DNA from: Lacicoccus qingdaonensis
GTDB lineage: Bacteria > Bacillota > Bacilli > Staphylococcales > Salinicoccaceae
Length of the DNA: 64,000 nucleotides
Direction of reading: 5' to 3'
Assembly: GCF_900101075.1 (NCBI RefSeq)
Contig: NZ_FNFY01000003.1
Location: 123,035-187,034, forward strand
Positions 10,507-19,119 of the stretch are shown here, piece by piece. The notes below the pieces were generated by a model. It was not told the origin of the DNA. It made no database searches and was given only the letters and a program-made list of their open reading frames with translations. The first letter of the stretch is position 1, and each line of letters starts with the position of its first letter. The position numbers and the translations under genes were made by a program.

Positions 10507-10881
10507 TCAACTGTTTCTTTCTTGGTATGTTTTTATATATTCAATCTTTTCATCCGCCCATTCCATGAAGGCGGGGATATCGACCCATTTCGGCATGCAG
10601 CCGCAGTGCAACCGATTGGCTTCGTACTGCCGCTGCCCGGCATCCGGGAAATAGACCGTATGAGTATAGCGATATGTCTTACCATTTTGCTTCTGTGCCT
10701 TCACTTGTGACACCGACCCGCGGTCCAGTTCATTTTTGACTGTTTGGCGGTGACAACCGATTGCCCGGGCAATGGCACGGTTCGAATCCCCTTTTTCCTT
10801 TAAAACTTTGATTTGTATCCGCTCATCACGAGTTAAGTGTTTGCCGTTGCGGCGTGGCATGTTATCATTAATTTGCGTCAT
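10507..10881 (-). pseudogene. IS30-family transposase, N-terminal fragment
   Basis: The 124-residue frame encodes the DNA-binding front of an IS30-type transposase. It has the helix-turn-helix GKHLTRDERIQIKVLKEKGDSNRAIARAIG (residues about 13-42), followed by TVKNELDRG. Intact IS30 transposases are about 300-390 residues with a DDE domain; here the frame ends after about 124 residues and no catalytic domain follows to the left. A second fragment, with part of the DDE domain, lies on the other strand at 13322-13546, on the far side of lipM-lipA. Confidence 0.8.
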
Positions 10882-10984
10882 GTGATTTCATCCCTTTATC
10901 GCGAATTTAATAATAAGAAAATATCTGTATTTCTTCTATCACTTTAAAAAATTAGGTTGGATCTAATATACGAGGAGGATTATG

Positions 10985-11797
10985 ATGCCAGAAGAATGGG
11001 GATTTTTGAATACAGGACACAACAATGCGGCTACGAATATGGCAATTGATGAGGCTTTATTAAATTGGCATAGTAGAGGAGTTATCCCCCCTACATTAAG
11101 ATTTTACGGTTGGTCAGCACCAAGCCTATCCGTAGGAAGACTTCAAAGAGTAGATAAACGGATTGATTTTTCTGCACTTGAGCGATATAACTGCGATTTT
11201 GTTCGGCGTTTGACGGGCGGTAGCGCCGTACTTCATGATGACGAGCTAACCTATAGTATTGTCGTGACGGAGGATCATCCATTCATCCCCACATCTGTTC
11301 GTGAAGCGTACCATATTTTAACAAGAGGGATCTTAGAAGGGTATCGTAATTTGGGCATACAAGCTGATTATGCTTACCCATCGAGAGAAGAAATAATTAA
11401 AGGCAGATCATCGGTTTGTTTTGAACAGGCTACTTACTATGAACTAATTATTGATGATAAAAAACTTTCAGGCAATGCTCAAGTACGCAAAGATGATGTC
11501 TTACTACAACATGGCTCAATTCCAATGAATATTAATGAAAAAATGTTGTTTGATCTTTTCCTTTTTCCATCTGAAAGAATGAGAGAGAAAAAGCGTACTT
11601 CTTTTTATGAAAAGGCCATCGCTATTAATGCGATTACAAATCAAAATTACACATACGATATGTTAGTGGACGCTTTTTATCATGGCTTTCAAACTGGCTT
11701 GGATGTCAAGTTTAAACCGATGACATTAACCGATGCACAGTGGGATGAAATCAATCAATTGGCAAAAAGCAAATACGAGACGCAAATTATGAATTAA
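10985..11797 (+). CDS. lipM: Octanoyltransferase LipM
   Basis: LipM moves octanoate from acyl carrier protein to GcvH as the first step of lipoate assembly in Bacillales. Key signs are the biotin/lipoate ligase fold motif RRLTGGSAVLHDDELTYS, the catalytic cysteine in GRSSVCFEQ (about residue 145) and the conserved lysine region DDKKLSGNAQVRK. Sequence along its length resembles B. subtilis YqhM rather than LplA ligases. AGGAGG is followed by tandem ATGs at 10982 and 10985; either could serve. lipA follows after about 45 bases, making a two-gene lipoate synthesis unit set among insertion-sequence remnants. Confidence 0.9.
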   Translation: MPEEWGFLNTGHNNAATNMAIDEALLNWHSRGVIPPTLRFYGWSAPSLSVGRLQRVDKRIDFSALERYNCDFVRRLTGGSAVLHDDELTYSIVVTEDHPFIPTSVREAYHILTRGILEGYRNLGIQADYAYPSREEIIKGRSSVCFEQATYYELIIDDKKLSGNAQVRKDDVLLQHGSIPMNINEKMLFDLFLFPSERMREKKRTSFYEKAIAINAITNQNYTYDMLVDAFYHGFQTGLDVKFKPMTLTDAQWDEINQLAKSKYETQIMN

Positions 11798-11842
11798 AAC
11801 AACTACTTACATTATATCAACTACTGAAGGAGTGTACTTTCG

Positions 11843-12790
11843 ATGTCTAAAAAAGAAGAGTACCTGCGTAAACCTAAATGGCTAGAAACTAAAATCAATA
11901 CTAATGAATCATACTCAGGATTAAAGAAATTGATGCGAGATAAGAAATTAAATACGGTATGTGAAGAAGCAAGATGTCCAAATATTTATGAATGTTGGAG
12001 CGAGCGTAAAACTGCTACATTTATGATTCTTGGTGATACATGCACACGTGGGTGCCGGTTCTGTGCGGTTAAAACAGGATTGCCGAATGAATTAGATTGG
12101 AATGAACCAGAACGTGTCGCGGATTCTGTACAAATAATGGGGTTGAAGCACGTGGTTGTTACAGCCGTCGCTCGAGACGATTTAAAAGACGGCGGTGCAG
12201 CGGTTTTTGCCGAGACGGTCCGGGCGATCCGCAGAAAACAACCTGGTTGCACCATCGAAATTCTACCTTCTGATATGAAAGGTGATTACGAGAGCTTACA
12301 CACTTTAATGAGCAGTGAACCAGATATTTTTAACCACAATATTGAGACTGTGAGAAGATTGACAAAAAAAGTGCGGGCTAGAGCAATGTATGATAGGTCA
12401 CTAACCCTGCTTCAGCGTGTGAAAGAAATTGCGCCTGACGTACCAACGAAATCAAGTCTCATGGTGGGCTTGGGAGAAGAGAAAGAAGAAATCATTGAGG
12501 CGATGGATGATTTATTGGCACATGATGTGAATATCATGACAATCGGTCAGTACTTACAACCGACGAAAAAACATTTGCGGGTCGAGCGTTATTATCATCC
12601 AGATGAATTTGAGGAGTTGAAACAGATTGCATTATCAAAAGGTTTCCGTCATTGTGAGTCTGGCCCGCTTGTCCGTTCTTCTTATCATGCAGATGAGCAA
12701 GTCAGTCAAGCATCAGCACAGCGTCGCATTGACTATATGAAAGGTTATGAAACCCAGGAAAACACGCAGGTTGACTTTACATTCAAGTGA
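11843..12790 (+). CDS. lipA: Lipoyl synthase
   Basis: LipA is a radical-SAM enzyme that inserts two sulfurs into protein-bound octanoyl chains. The radical-SAM cluster ligands are Cys67, Cys71 and Cys74 (CTRGCRFC). The auxiliary cluster ligands are Cys40, Cys45 and Cys51 ([12 protein letters not shown]), with the conserved C-terminal RSSYHAD serine. At 315 residues it is full length. AAGGAGTG precedes the ATG. It should act on LipM-loaded GcvH, after which a LipL amidotransferase (not in this window) would distribute lipoate. A hairpin terminator follows at 12939-12990. Confidence 0.97.
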   Translation: MSKKEEYLRKPKWLETKINTNESYSGLKKLMRDKKLNTVCEEARCPNIYECWSERKTATFMILGDTCTRGCRFCAVKTGLPNELDWNEPERVADSVQIMGLKHVVVTAVARDDLKDGGAAVFAETVRAIRRKQPGCTIEILPSDMKGDYESLHTLMSSEPDIFNHNIETVRRLTKKVRARAMYDRSLTLLQRVKEIAPDVPTKSSLMVGLGEEKEEIIEAMDDLLAHDVNIMTIGQYLQPTKKHLRVERYYHPDEFEELKQIALSKGFRHCESGPLVRSSYHADEQVSQASAQRRIDYMKGYETQENTQVDFTFK

Positions 12791-12938
12791 TGAACATAGT
12801 GATTATGAATACCTGTAATTATTTTGTTTCAACAAGTCAAGAATTCTCTTTCGGTGTGTGGTTCAGGCAGTTCCTTTTTCCGGCGTACTCTGAAAGACCT
12901 CGTACCCTTTAAGGTGTTCCTGAAGGAAAAATGCCAAA

Positions 12939-12990
12939 CTGATAAGGTCTGACGTACTGTTCATCTAATGTATGTCAGACCTTATATTTT
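12939..12990 (+). terminator. Terminator downstream of lipA
   Basis: ATAAGGTCTGAC (12942-12953) pairs perfectly with GTCAGACCTTAT (12974-12985), extendable inward by three more pairs, and is followed by ATTTTTC. It ends the lipM-lipA transcript about 150 bases after lipA. Confidence 0.8.
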
Positions 12991-13054
12991 TCTTCGTTTC
13001 CTCAAAGGTTTTTCAAAGAAAATGAGGAGCGTATATTGCTGTTCTTAGACCACT

Positions 13055-13237
13055 TTACAGTATTGAATTGAGGGAGGCTTGGAGTCTAATGATGTAATTA
13101 TAATAATGCTTTTTCATATCTGGTAAATACTTCGAATTGGGTGTGTCTTGTCCGATAGCTTCAGCCCGTAACATTGTCGGTGATCCTCCACAGCATAACC
13201 CAATATCATTTATGTCGATACGATGTACATTACCAGC
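13055..13237 (-). pseudogene. Unrecognised 60-codon open segment
   Basis: Between a TAG and a TAA on the minus strand lies a 60-codon frame whose C-terminal part reads like a genuine protein: IGLCCGGSPTMLRAEAIGQ, then DTPNSKYLPDMKKHYYNY. There is no clear start codon with a ribosome-binding site, although an internal ATG would give 39 residues. It sits among insertion-sequence debris, so it is probably the 3' remnant of a gene. I do not recognise the family; the CC-G-G motif is only suggestive of a thiol or metal site. Confidence 0.3.
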
Positions 13238-13321
13238 CTATTCAGTGATTTCATAACGATTATGATACAGTGAATTCAACGCAGTCGTGACAGTCGTTTA
13301 CAACGGCAGGTGTTACACTAA

Positions 13322-13546
13322 AACCAGAAGGCCGGAACGGCGCAGGATGTCGAGCTTACCATCATTACATGGTGTTAAAAGATACCCAGAAGCCCATTCA
13401 AATCCATCACTTTCGACTGCGGCAAGGAATTCTCCAACTGGCAATCGATAAGCAATCGGAATGACCTGTCCATCTACCTCGCCGATCCAGGGACACCATC
13501 CCAGTGGGGGCTGAACAAATTTCAAAAACCATCCTTCCTGAACTAG
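13322..13546 (+). pseudogene. IS30-family transposase, DDE-domain fragment
   Basis: The frame reads KIPRSPFKSITFDCGKEFS, then DLSIYLADPGTPSQWGLN, the signature of the IS30 DDE catalytic domain (TFDCGKEF and ADPGTPxQRGLNE). An in-frame TAA at 13376-13378 interrupts it, the R of QRG is replaced by W, and the C-terminus (FQKPSFLN) departs from the family before TAG at 13544. It is therefore a decayed fragment. It could be the counterpart of the N-terminal piece at 10507-10881, but the two are in opposite orientation. Confidence 0.8.
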
Positions 13547-13581
13547 GAAAAGAGTAAATGATTAAAATATTACCTCTCGAG

Positions 13582-13630
13582 TGTACAGGTTCATTGAAAA
13601 TTCTGTACACCTGGGAGTTTTTTTATGACA
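13582..13630 (+). terminator. Hairpin near the end of the IS30 remnant
   Basis: GTGTACAG and CTGTACAC form an 8-bp stem, followed by a TTTTTTT run at 13618-13625. It could be a terminator or part of the terminal region of the insertion sequence. Confidence 0.5.
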
Positions 13631-13661
13631 GGAGCATGGTGTGATCTCCAATTTCGTGTTG

Positions 13662-13751
13662 TTATCGTTTAAAATTATAATCACCAGTCATATACTCATT
13701 CACCACTTTGAGCTTTAATTCTATTGAATATTTTTTCATATTTTTTCGCAT
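13662..13751 (-). pseudogene. IS3-family transposase OrfA start, decayed
   Basis: From ATG 13751 on the minus strand 29 codons read MRKNMKKYSIELKLKVVNEY before a stop. This matches the N-terminus of IS3/IS150-type OrfA proteins (KKYSxELKLKVVxEY). AAGGAG precedes the ATG. The rest of OrfA and all of OrfB are missing. The inverted repeat at 13762-13794 just upstream may belong to the same element's end. Confidence 0.6.
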
Positions 13752-13761
13752 ATAAAAGGCT

Positions 13762-13794
13762 CCTTAAAGTTGAATTTGGAGTGCAACTTTAAGG
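13762..13794. repeat. 11-bp inverted repeat at an IS3-type element end
   Basis: CCTTAAAGTTG (13762-13772) and CAACTTTAAGG (13784-13794) are perfect inverted repeats with an 11-base spacer, immediately upstream of the IS3-like OrfA start. This would form a hairpin at the outer end of the element. Confidence 0.5.
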
Positions 13795-14070
13795 GGGCAC
13801 TTCCCGAAGATGGTGAGTGTTTTTTTGTAGTCCTGCTAATACCAGATCATTATGTATTTAAGGTGACGCATTTGGATAAGTATTCGGTAAAATAGTATAA
13901 CTGATATAGAAGTGATGCTGCTGATGATTTAAAATTAAATCATATCCTCTATTTACATCACTGTATTTTAATTATTTGAACATCATTGTAAAGGAATAGA
14001 TTCGAATCAGAGTTATAGAGAAGGGGAACCATTTCTGAATAAAAGTTATTAAAAAGATAATTTAAATGTT
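13795..14070. other. Non-coding gap before the sensor kinase
   Basis: About 280 AT-rich bases with no frame I can support. There are short imperfect dyads (for example AGTGATG and CATCACT near 13910-13968) but no convincing promoter or terminator. Confidence 0.4.
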
Positions 14071-14087
14071 AAAGGAAGTTGAAGCTT

Positions 14088-15719
14088 TTGAAAGTGTCAC
14101 TGCAGACTAAAATACTGATTCTGGTATTATCACTTGTACTTTTTGTCATTGTTATTTTAACGGCTTCCTTTTCTTATTCCGAAGCAAAGGACATAGAGGA
14201 GGAAAGGGGACAGACGGCATTAAGGATTTCCAAGACGATTTCTTTCATGCCTGAATTGACAGATGTTCTCCAATCAGACGACCCCGCACAAGTGATTCAG
14301 CCGGCTATGGAAAGAATAAGAAAACAAATAGATGCTGAGTTTATTGTTATAGGAGATGAAGACGGTATTCGGTACTCCCACACCAGGCCTGAACGAATCG
14401 GCGAGGAGATGGTCGGGGGAGATAATCATCGGGCGCTTGAGGAAGGTGAATATTATATTTCAAGGGCAGACGGCTCATTAGGCCCCTCGCTTCGAGGGAA
14501 ATCACCGATTTTTGATCAGGATGGTGAAATTATCGGGATTGTGTCAGTCGGGTTCCTTGTGGAAGATATTCAAGAGCGGATCTTTGATGATGTGATTAAT
14601 GTGATTTACCAATCAATTATTGTATTTTTAATCGCCATTGTGGGCAGTGTCATGCTGTCGAGGAATATCCGCAAGGACACAATGGGTCTGGAACCTTATG
14701 AAATAGGCAAATTATACACAGAAAGGGATGCCATCCTGCAATCAGTCAGAGAAGGTATTTTGTCATATGACATAGATGGCGGGATTACGATGATGAACCA
14801 GCCCGCCAGAAAACTGTTGAATGTAGAGGGCAGTTTTCAGGATTCCAAAATCGAAGACTTATTGCCCGGCTCCGATCCTCGCCAGGTTTTTAAAACGGGA
14901 GAACCCCAAATGGACCAGGAATTGTTATTGGAAGATAAGACATTGATTGTAAACCAGACGCCGATATTTCATAAAGATGAAGTGAAGGAGGTTGTCGCCT
15001 CATTCCGTGATAAAACTGAATTTGAACAGATGCTCAATACCATTTCCGAAGTACAGAGTTACTCGGAAGATTTACGTGCGCAAACCCATGAATTTACAAA
15101 TAAATTATATGTATTATCGAGTTTATTGCAGTTGGGTGAATACGACGAAGCGGTTCATATGATACAAAGTGAAACGGCAGATTTACAGATTAAAAATCGT
15201 ATACTCTTTAATCAGCTTGAGGACACAAAGATACAAGCTGTAATATTGGGGAAAATGGGGAAAGCGTCCGAGCAAAAAGTTGACTTTGACATCGATTCAA
15301 ACAGTTCTCTCCAAACACTGCCCGAACATATCAAATTGACGCACCTTATCGTAACCCTCGGGAATCTTTTAGATAATGCGTTTGAAGCGGTTGCTGAGGA
15401 TAACAACCATTCCTATGTAACGTTTTTTGCGACAGATCTTGGGAATGATATCATTTTTGAAGTCCATGATAACGGCACTGGTATTTCCGAAGAAAATAAG
15501 GCGCTTCTTTTTACCAGGGATTTCACTCAAAAGAAATCTCATGAGCGGAGAGGTTATGGACTGGCAAATGTTCTTGAAACCGTCACCCAGCTTGGAGGAC
15601 TGGTTGAAGTTCACAGTGAAATCGGAGAAGGCTCTGTATTTACGGTATACTTGCCTAAAGAACAACAATGGGAGGGAAACGACAATGGAGACGTTAAAGG
15701 TCGCAATCGCAGAAGATGA
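14088..15719 (+). CDS. Sensor histidine kinase, CitA/DcuS/DctS family
   Basis: This is a membrane kinase that senses citrate or C4-dicarboxylates. Layout: transmembrane helix 1 (about residues 7-28), an extracytoplasmic Cache/PASTA-type sensor with the ligand-loop motif SLGPSLRGKSPIF, transmembrane helix 2 (about 173-193), a cytoplasmic PAS domain, the phosphorylated histidine in AQTHEFTNKLYVLSSLLQLG (about 340), and a HATPase domain with NLLDNAFEA and RRGYGLANV. TTG 14088 is 9 bases after GGAAG and gives MKVSLQTKIL; TTG 14079 is too close to that site. The end overlaps the response regulator gene. The neighbouring CitMHS transporter suggests citrate as signal. Confidence 0.9.
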   Translation: MKVSLQTKILILVLSLVLFVIVILTASFSYSEAKDIEEERGQTALRISKTISFMPELTDVLQSDDPAQVIQPAMERIRKQIDAEFIVIGDEDGIRYSHTRPERIGEEMVGGDNHRALEEGEYYISRADGSLGPSLRGKSPIFDQDGEIIGIVSVGFLVEDIQERIFDDVINVIYQSIIVFLIAIVGSVMLSRNIRKDTMGLEPYEIGKLYTERDAILQSVREGILSYDIDGGITMMNQPARKLLNVEGSFQDSKIEDLLPGSDPRQVFKTGEPQMDQELLLEDKTLIVNQTPIFHKDEVKEVVASFRDKTEFEQMLNTISEVQSYSEDLRAQTHEFTNKLYVLSSLLQLGEYDEAVHMIQSETADLQIKNRILFNQLEDTKIQAVILGKMGKASEQKVDFDIDSNSSLQTLPEHIKLTHLIVTLGNLLDNAFEAVAEDNNHSYVTFFATDLGNDIIFEVHDNGTGISEENKALLFTRDFTQKKSHERRGYGLANVLETVTQLGGLVEVHSEIGEGSVFTVYLPKEQQWEGNDNGDVKGRNRRR

Positions 15720-16368
15720 TTATCGTGTAGCCGATGTTCATGAAAAGTTTCTTGAAAAAATCTCCGGTATAGAGGTGGTCGGAAAAGCCTTAAATGCCGA
15801 GAAAACTCTTGAGCTTCTAGATACCACAGAGGTCGACCTGCTGCTGCTTGATGTTTATATGCCGGATCAACTGGGAACAGACATCATTCCGACTATCCGC
15901 CAAAATTATGAAAACGTTGATATTATTATGATTACAGCAGCGACGGATAAAACATTCGTGGAAAGAGCAATGCGGCACGGTGTGCAAAACTACTTAATTA
16001 AGCCTATTACAATTGATCGGTTTACAAATACAATAGAGCAATATCTTAAAGACAGGAATTTATTAAAAAATAAAGAAGAAGTAAATCAAGATGTTGTGGA
16101 CAAGCTGTTTAAGAATTCAGAGGAACATAAAAGAGAAAATGAACAGATGCTGCCAACGGGTATCGATGCCAACACTCTTCATAATATATTAGAGGTCCTT
16201 AAGACCAGTCAGGACGGCTTGTCTGCAGAGGAAATAGGTGAGAAAATGGGGGCCTCCAGAACGACAGCAAGACGATACCTGGAATATTTGATTTCCATAG
16301 ATGAGTGTCGTTCAGAGGTGGAATATGGAGCAGTCGGGCGCCCGGAGCGTAAATATTTATTAGGATGA
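15685..16368 (+). CDS. Response regulator, CitB/DctR family
   Basis: This is the partner of the upstream kinase. The receiver domain occupies residues 1-120, with acidic pocket E10-D11-D12, phosphoacceptor Asp56 (LLLLDVYMPD) and the KP motif (LIKPITIDRF). The C-terminal part carries the CitB-type helix-turn-helix (LSAEEIGEKMGASRTTARRYLEYL). The start is ATG 15685 behind GGAGGGAAAC; the frame upstream of it lies inside the kinase gene. The genes overlap by 35 bases, indicating coupled translation. It most likely activates the transporter gene at 16631. Confidence 0.92.
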   Translation: METLKVAIAEDDYRVADVHEKFLEKISGIEVVGKALNAEKTLELLDTTEVDLLLLDVYMPDQLGTDIIPTIRQNYENVDIIMITAATDKTFVERAMRHGVQNYLIKPITIDRFTNTIEQYLKDRNLLKNKEEVNQDVVDKLFKNSEEHKRENEQMLPTGIDANTLHNILEVLKTSQDGLSAEEIGEKMGASRTTARRYLEYLISIDECRSEVEYGAVGRPERKYLLG

Positions 16369-16395
16369 AGCGTTTCAATTACACATGATTTCTGT

Positions 16396-16430
16396 ATACA
16401 CATAATGGTTTTAAACCATTATGTGTTTTG
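16396..16430 (+). terminator. Terminator of the two-component system
   Basis: A 13-bp perfect hairpin (ACACATAATGGTT paired with AACCATTATGTGT, 3-base loop) is followed by TTTTG. It separates the regulatory genes from the transporter. Confidence 0.8.
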
Positions 16431-16580
16431 TTCATTAAAACCAAAGAAAACACAGGAAAATAGTTTTAAAAAACAATAAAATCACAACATTACATAGACT
16501 GAGTTATGTTATACGATGTTAATAAGATTTTGAATATTGGACTAATTCATTATAAAACGAATACTATTTTTCAGTTATAA

Positions 16581-16595
16581 ATGAAAGCGCGTTCA
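16581..16595 (+). promoter_or_regulatory. cre-like CcpA site upstream of the citrate transporter
   Basis: ATGAAAGCGCGTTCA matches the catabolite-responsive element consensus WTGNAANCGNWNNCW at 14 of 15 positions. It lies about 35 bases before the start codon, where CcpA binding would block transcription. B. subtilis citM is repressed the same way, so carbon catabolite repression is plausible. Confidence 0.6.
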
Positions 16596-16630
16596 TTCAT
16601 AAGGAAGTTTTATTAACAGGAGAAAAGAAT

Positions 16631-17983
16631 ATGAGTCTGAGTTTAATTGGAATTTTAACGATTTTAACCATCGTTGCATTACTGATCTGGAACAAAACCT
16701 CACCAATTATTATAATGATCATCCTGCCGGTCGTCGGTGCTCTGATCGCCGGTTTTGGTGTCGCGGAAATTGGCGTCTTCTTTGAAGATGGTATTGCCCA
16801 GGTTATGAATGTTGTGGTCATGTTCATATTTGCCATAATATTTTTTGGAATTATGCAGGATGCCGGTCTTTTTGAACCGATAATCAATAAAATGATAGAT
16901 TTATCAGGCGGTAATGTAGTAAAAGTTGCTGTGGCGACCGTGCTGATTGCAATGGTCGGTCAGCTGGACGGTTCAGGTGCATCGACATTTCTTATAACGA
17001 TACCGGCACTCTTGCCGTTGTATAAAAGGTTGAAGATGAATCCTTACTTACTTCTCTTACTGATAGCGGGGAGCGCGGCGATTATGAACATGGTCCCTTG
17101 GGGAGGACCGCTCGGACGTGCTGCTTCTGTACTGGGAATGGATGCAAATGAGCTTTGGCAGCCGCTGATTCCTGTTCAAATTGTAGGTTTACTTTTAATG
17201 GTCGGGCTTGCTGTTTTACTTGGTTTCAGGGAACAACGCAAAATTGAAAATGAATATGGATTGGTTGATGGTGCCAAGGCTCAGGAAGAGACGTCCGAAG
17301 GAAATGATGAAGGTCCTTATGAGGCTAACAGCAAAGAAACCGATTCAAAAGGAAATTCACTTGAAAGACCCAAACTTATCTGGGTGAATTTGATTCTGGC
17401 GCTTGCTGTCATCGGTATTCTGGTCTCGGGTGTTATTCCATCAGGCTTTGCCTTCATGTTAGGGGTAGCTGTTGCATTGTTGATTAACTATCCAAATATA
17501 ACAGATCAGACGGCCAGATTACGTGCCCATGCGCCCAGTGCGTTGACAATGGCAGGTATCATCCTCGCAGCCGGTCTGTTTTTAGGAGTACTTACAGGAT
17601 CAGGTATGCTGGATGCCATTGCTGAAGATTTCGTAACGATACTTCCTGAAGGCGTGACGCAATATATTCATCTGATTGTCGGATTTTTAGGTATACCTTT
17701 TGATATGCTGTTGAGTACAGATGCTTATTATTTCGCATTATTCCCGATTATAGAGCAGATTGCTTCGACAGTCGGAGTCGATTCCCTGTCAACTGCCTAT
17801 GCCATGATTATCGGAAATATCGTAGGTACGTTCATCAGTCCATTGGCACCGGCAGTTTGGCTGGCACTTGGATTATCTGGCCTTGAAATGGGTAAACATA
17901 TCCGTTATTCATTCTTCTGGCTGTGGGGACTGAGCCTCGTATTGATTGTTGTAGCTGTAGTATTTGGTCTCATCAGTGTTTAA
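16631..17983 (+). CDS. CitMHS-family citrate transporter
   Basis: This 450-residue carrier of the CitMHS family imports citrate complexed with a divalent metal using the proton gradient. About 11-12 hydrophobic segments are visible. A hydrophilic charged loop (around 210-250, rich in Glu/Asn/Ser/Gly) separates the two halves. Family-type stretches include GQLDGSGASTFLITIPALLPLY and NMVPWGGPLGRAASVLG. AACAGGAG precedes the ATG. Upstream lie the likely cognate two-component system and a cre site, so expression should need citrate and be blocked by preferred carbon sources. The exact metal preference cannot be read. Confidence 0.88.
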   Translation: MSLSLIGILTILTIVALLIWNKTSPIIIMIILPVVGALIAGFGVAEIGVFFEDGIAQVMNVVVMFIFAIIFFGIMQDAGLFEPIINKMIDLSGGNVVKVAVATVLIAMVGQLDGSGASTFLITIPALLPLYKRLKMNPYLLLLLIAGSAAIMNMVPWGGPLGRAASVLGMDANELWQPLIPVQIVGLLLMVGLAVLLGFREQRKIENEYGLVDGAKAQEETSEGNDEGPYEANSKETDSKGNSLERPKLIWVNLILALAVIGILVSGVIPSGFAFMLGVAVALLINYPNITDQTARLRAHAPSALTMAGIILAAGLFLGVLTGSGMLDAIAEDFVTILPEGVTQYIHLIVGFLGIPFDMLLSTDAYYFALFPIIEQIASTVGVDSLSTAYAMIIGNIVGTFISPLAPAVWLALGLSGLEMGKHIRYSFFWLWGLSLVLIVVAVVFGLISV

Positions 17984-18004
17984 GATATTATAATATTTTT
18001 CATA

Positions 18005-18070
18005 GGCGCAAATGTTTTCTTTTGATGAGTTGTGGTGACTTCATTATAAAGAACATTTGCGCCATTTTTA
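18005..18070 (+). terminator. Terminator after the citrate transporter
   Basis: GGCGCAAATGTT (18005-18016) and AACATTTGCGCC (18052-18063) pair perfectly around a 35-base loop, followed by ATTTTTA. Confidence 0.75.
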
Positions 18071-18159
18071 TACCCGGTTACTGAAAAATTATGAATAGTA
18101 CCTGTGCTCTTGATTTGTTACAATGATAAGTGTTAATCAACAGTGAAAGAGTGATATCA

Positions 18160-19038
18160 TTGTACCAACCGCGTGTATTAGTGATTCAGGATATTTCCGC
18201 CAGCTGCCGCATATCAATGAATGTTGCCCAGCCGATTCTCAGTGTTCTGAACAACGAAGTGAATGTGTTGCCGACAGCTTTACTCAGCACCCATACGACT
18301 TCAGGCTTTGAGGACTACACATACCTTGATCTGACAGAGGAAAGTGACAAAATTCTCGAACACTGGCAGGAGCTGGGCAGAACTTTTGACGGCGTGCTGG
18401 TTGGTTATATGGGCTCGGTGGAACAGATCAGACGCAGCCGTGCAATAGTGGATACATTTTTGAATGAGGATGGTTTATTCGTTCTGGATCCTGTGATGGC
18501 GGATCTCGGTGAACTGTATGACGGTTTCACAGAAGAATATGTTGATGAGATGTGCAGACTGAGTGCGCGTGCAGACATCATCATTCCAAACATTACAGAA
18601 GCGGCATTTTTGACCAGGACGGAATTTGAATCAATTGATGATATAGACATTTCGAAGCTCATTCATGATATGGCGTCAATCAATCAGAAACATGTCATCA
18701 TCACAGGTGTAAAGACAGAAGACCAGATGGGTGCAGCGAGTTTCAATTATTCCAATGAAGGATTCGATGTAAAGTATGCACCCTTCATAGCAGGTCATTT
18801 TGAAGGCACAGGCGATTTGTTCACCAGTGTGGTGGCCGGTTTGATGCTTCAGGGAAAATCTGTACATCGTGCGATGGAAATTGCAGTGATTTATGTAAAT
18901 AAAGTGATCAAAAGGACGAACGCGTCCAACAAAGAAATCCGCTACGGGGTGCAGTTTGAAACGGATATTCCTTATCTGATCGGGCAATTGTATAACGAAC
19001 AGTCGGATAAGGAAATTATAAACATGCTGAACGCCTAG
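18160..19038 (+). CDS. Pyridoxal/pyridoxine kinase (PdxK/PdxY type)
   Basis: This PfkB-superfamily kinase phosphorylates vitamin B6 vitamers to pyridoxal 5'-phosphate. Diagnostic segments are the N-terminal RVLVIQDISASCRISMN, the DPVMADLGELYDGF motif and the C-terminal anion hole with catalytic Asp in HFEGTGDLFTSVVAG. The best start is TTG 18160 (MYQPRVLVIQ) after GAAAGAG; upstream codons in frame are not conserved. At about 292 residues it has the usual length. It appears monocistronic and ends at a convergent terminator. Confidence 0.85.
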   Translation: MYQPRVLVIQDISASCRISMNVAQPILSVLNNEVNVLPTALLSTHTTSGFEDYTYLDLTEESDKILEHWQELGRTFDGVLVGYMGSVEQIRRSRAIVDTFLNEDGLFVLDPVMADLGELYDGFTEEYVDEMCRLSARADIIIPNITEAAFLTRTEFESIDDIDISKLIHDMASINQKHVIITGVKTEDQMGAASFNYSNEGFDVKYAPFIAGHFEGTGDLFTSVVAGLMLQGKSVHRAMEIAVIYVNKVIKRTNASNKEIRYGVQFETDIPYLIGQLYNEQSDKEIINMLNA

Positions 19039-19061
19039 AAGGATACTGTGGGTTCATACAA

Positions 19062-19096
19062 AGAGGGGCCGGGATTTTCTCCGGCCCCTGTATTTG
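19062..19096. terminator. Bidirectional terminator
   Basis: AGGGGCCGG and CCGGCCCCT form a 9-bp GC-rich stem between the convergent pyridoxal kinase and aldo/keto reductase genes. Confidence 0.75.
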
Positions 19097-19119
19097 CCAT
19101 TTAATGCATTGACTCGTAT

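Noticed and set aside
10336..10710. A 124-codon plus-strand frame
   Set aside because: It is the complement of the IS30 transposase fragment and part of the bioY promoter, with no homology sense.
13322..13525. A short minus-strand gene in the IS debris
   Set aside because: The plus strand gives clear IS30 DDE-domain sequence over the same bases, so the minus-strand frame is a shadow.
15427..15684. N-terminal extension of the response regulator
   Set aside because: It lies entirely within the kinase gene in another frame and lacks receiver-domain sequence; ATG 15685 behind GGAGGG gives a complete receiver domain.
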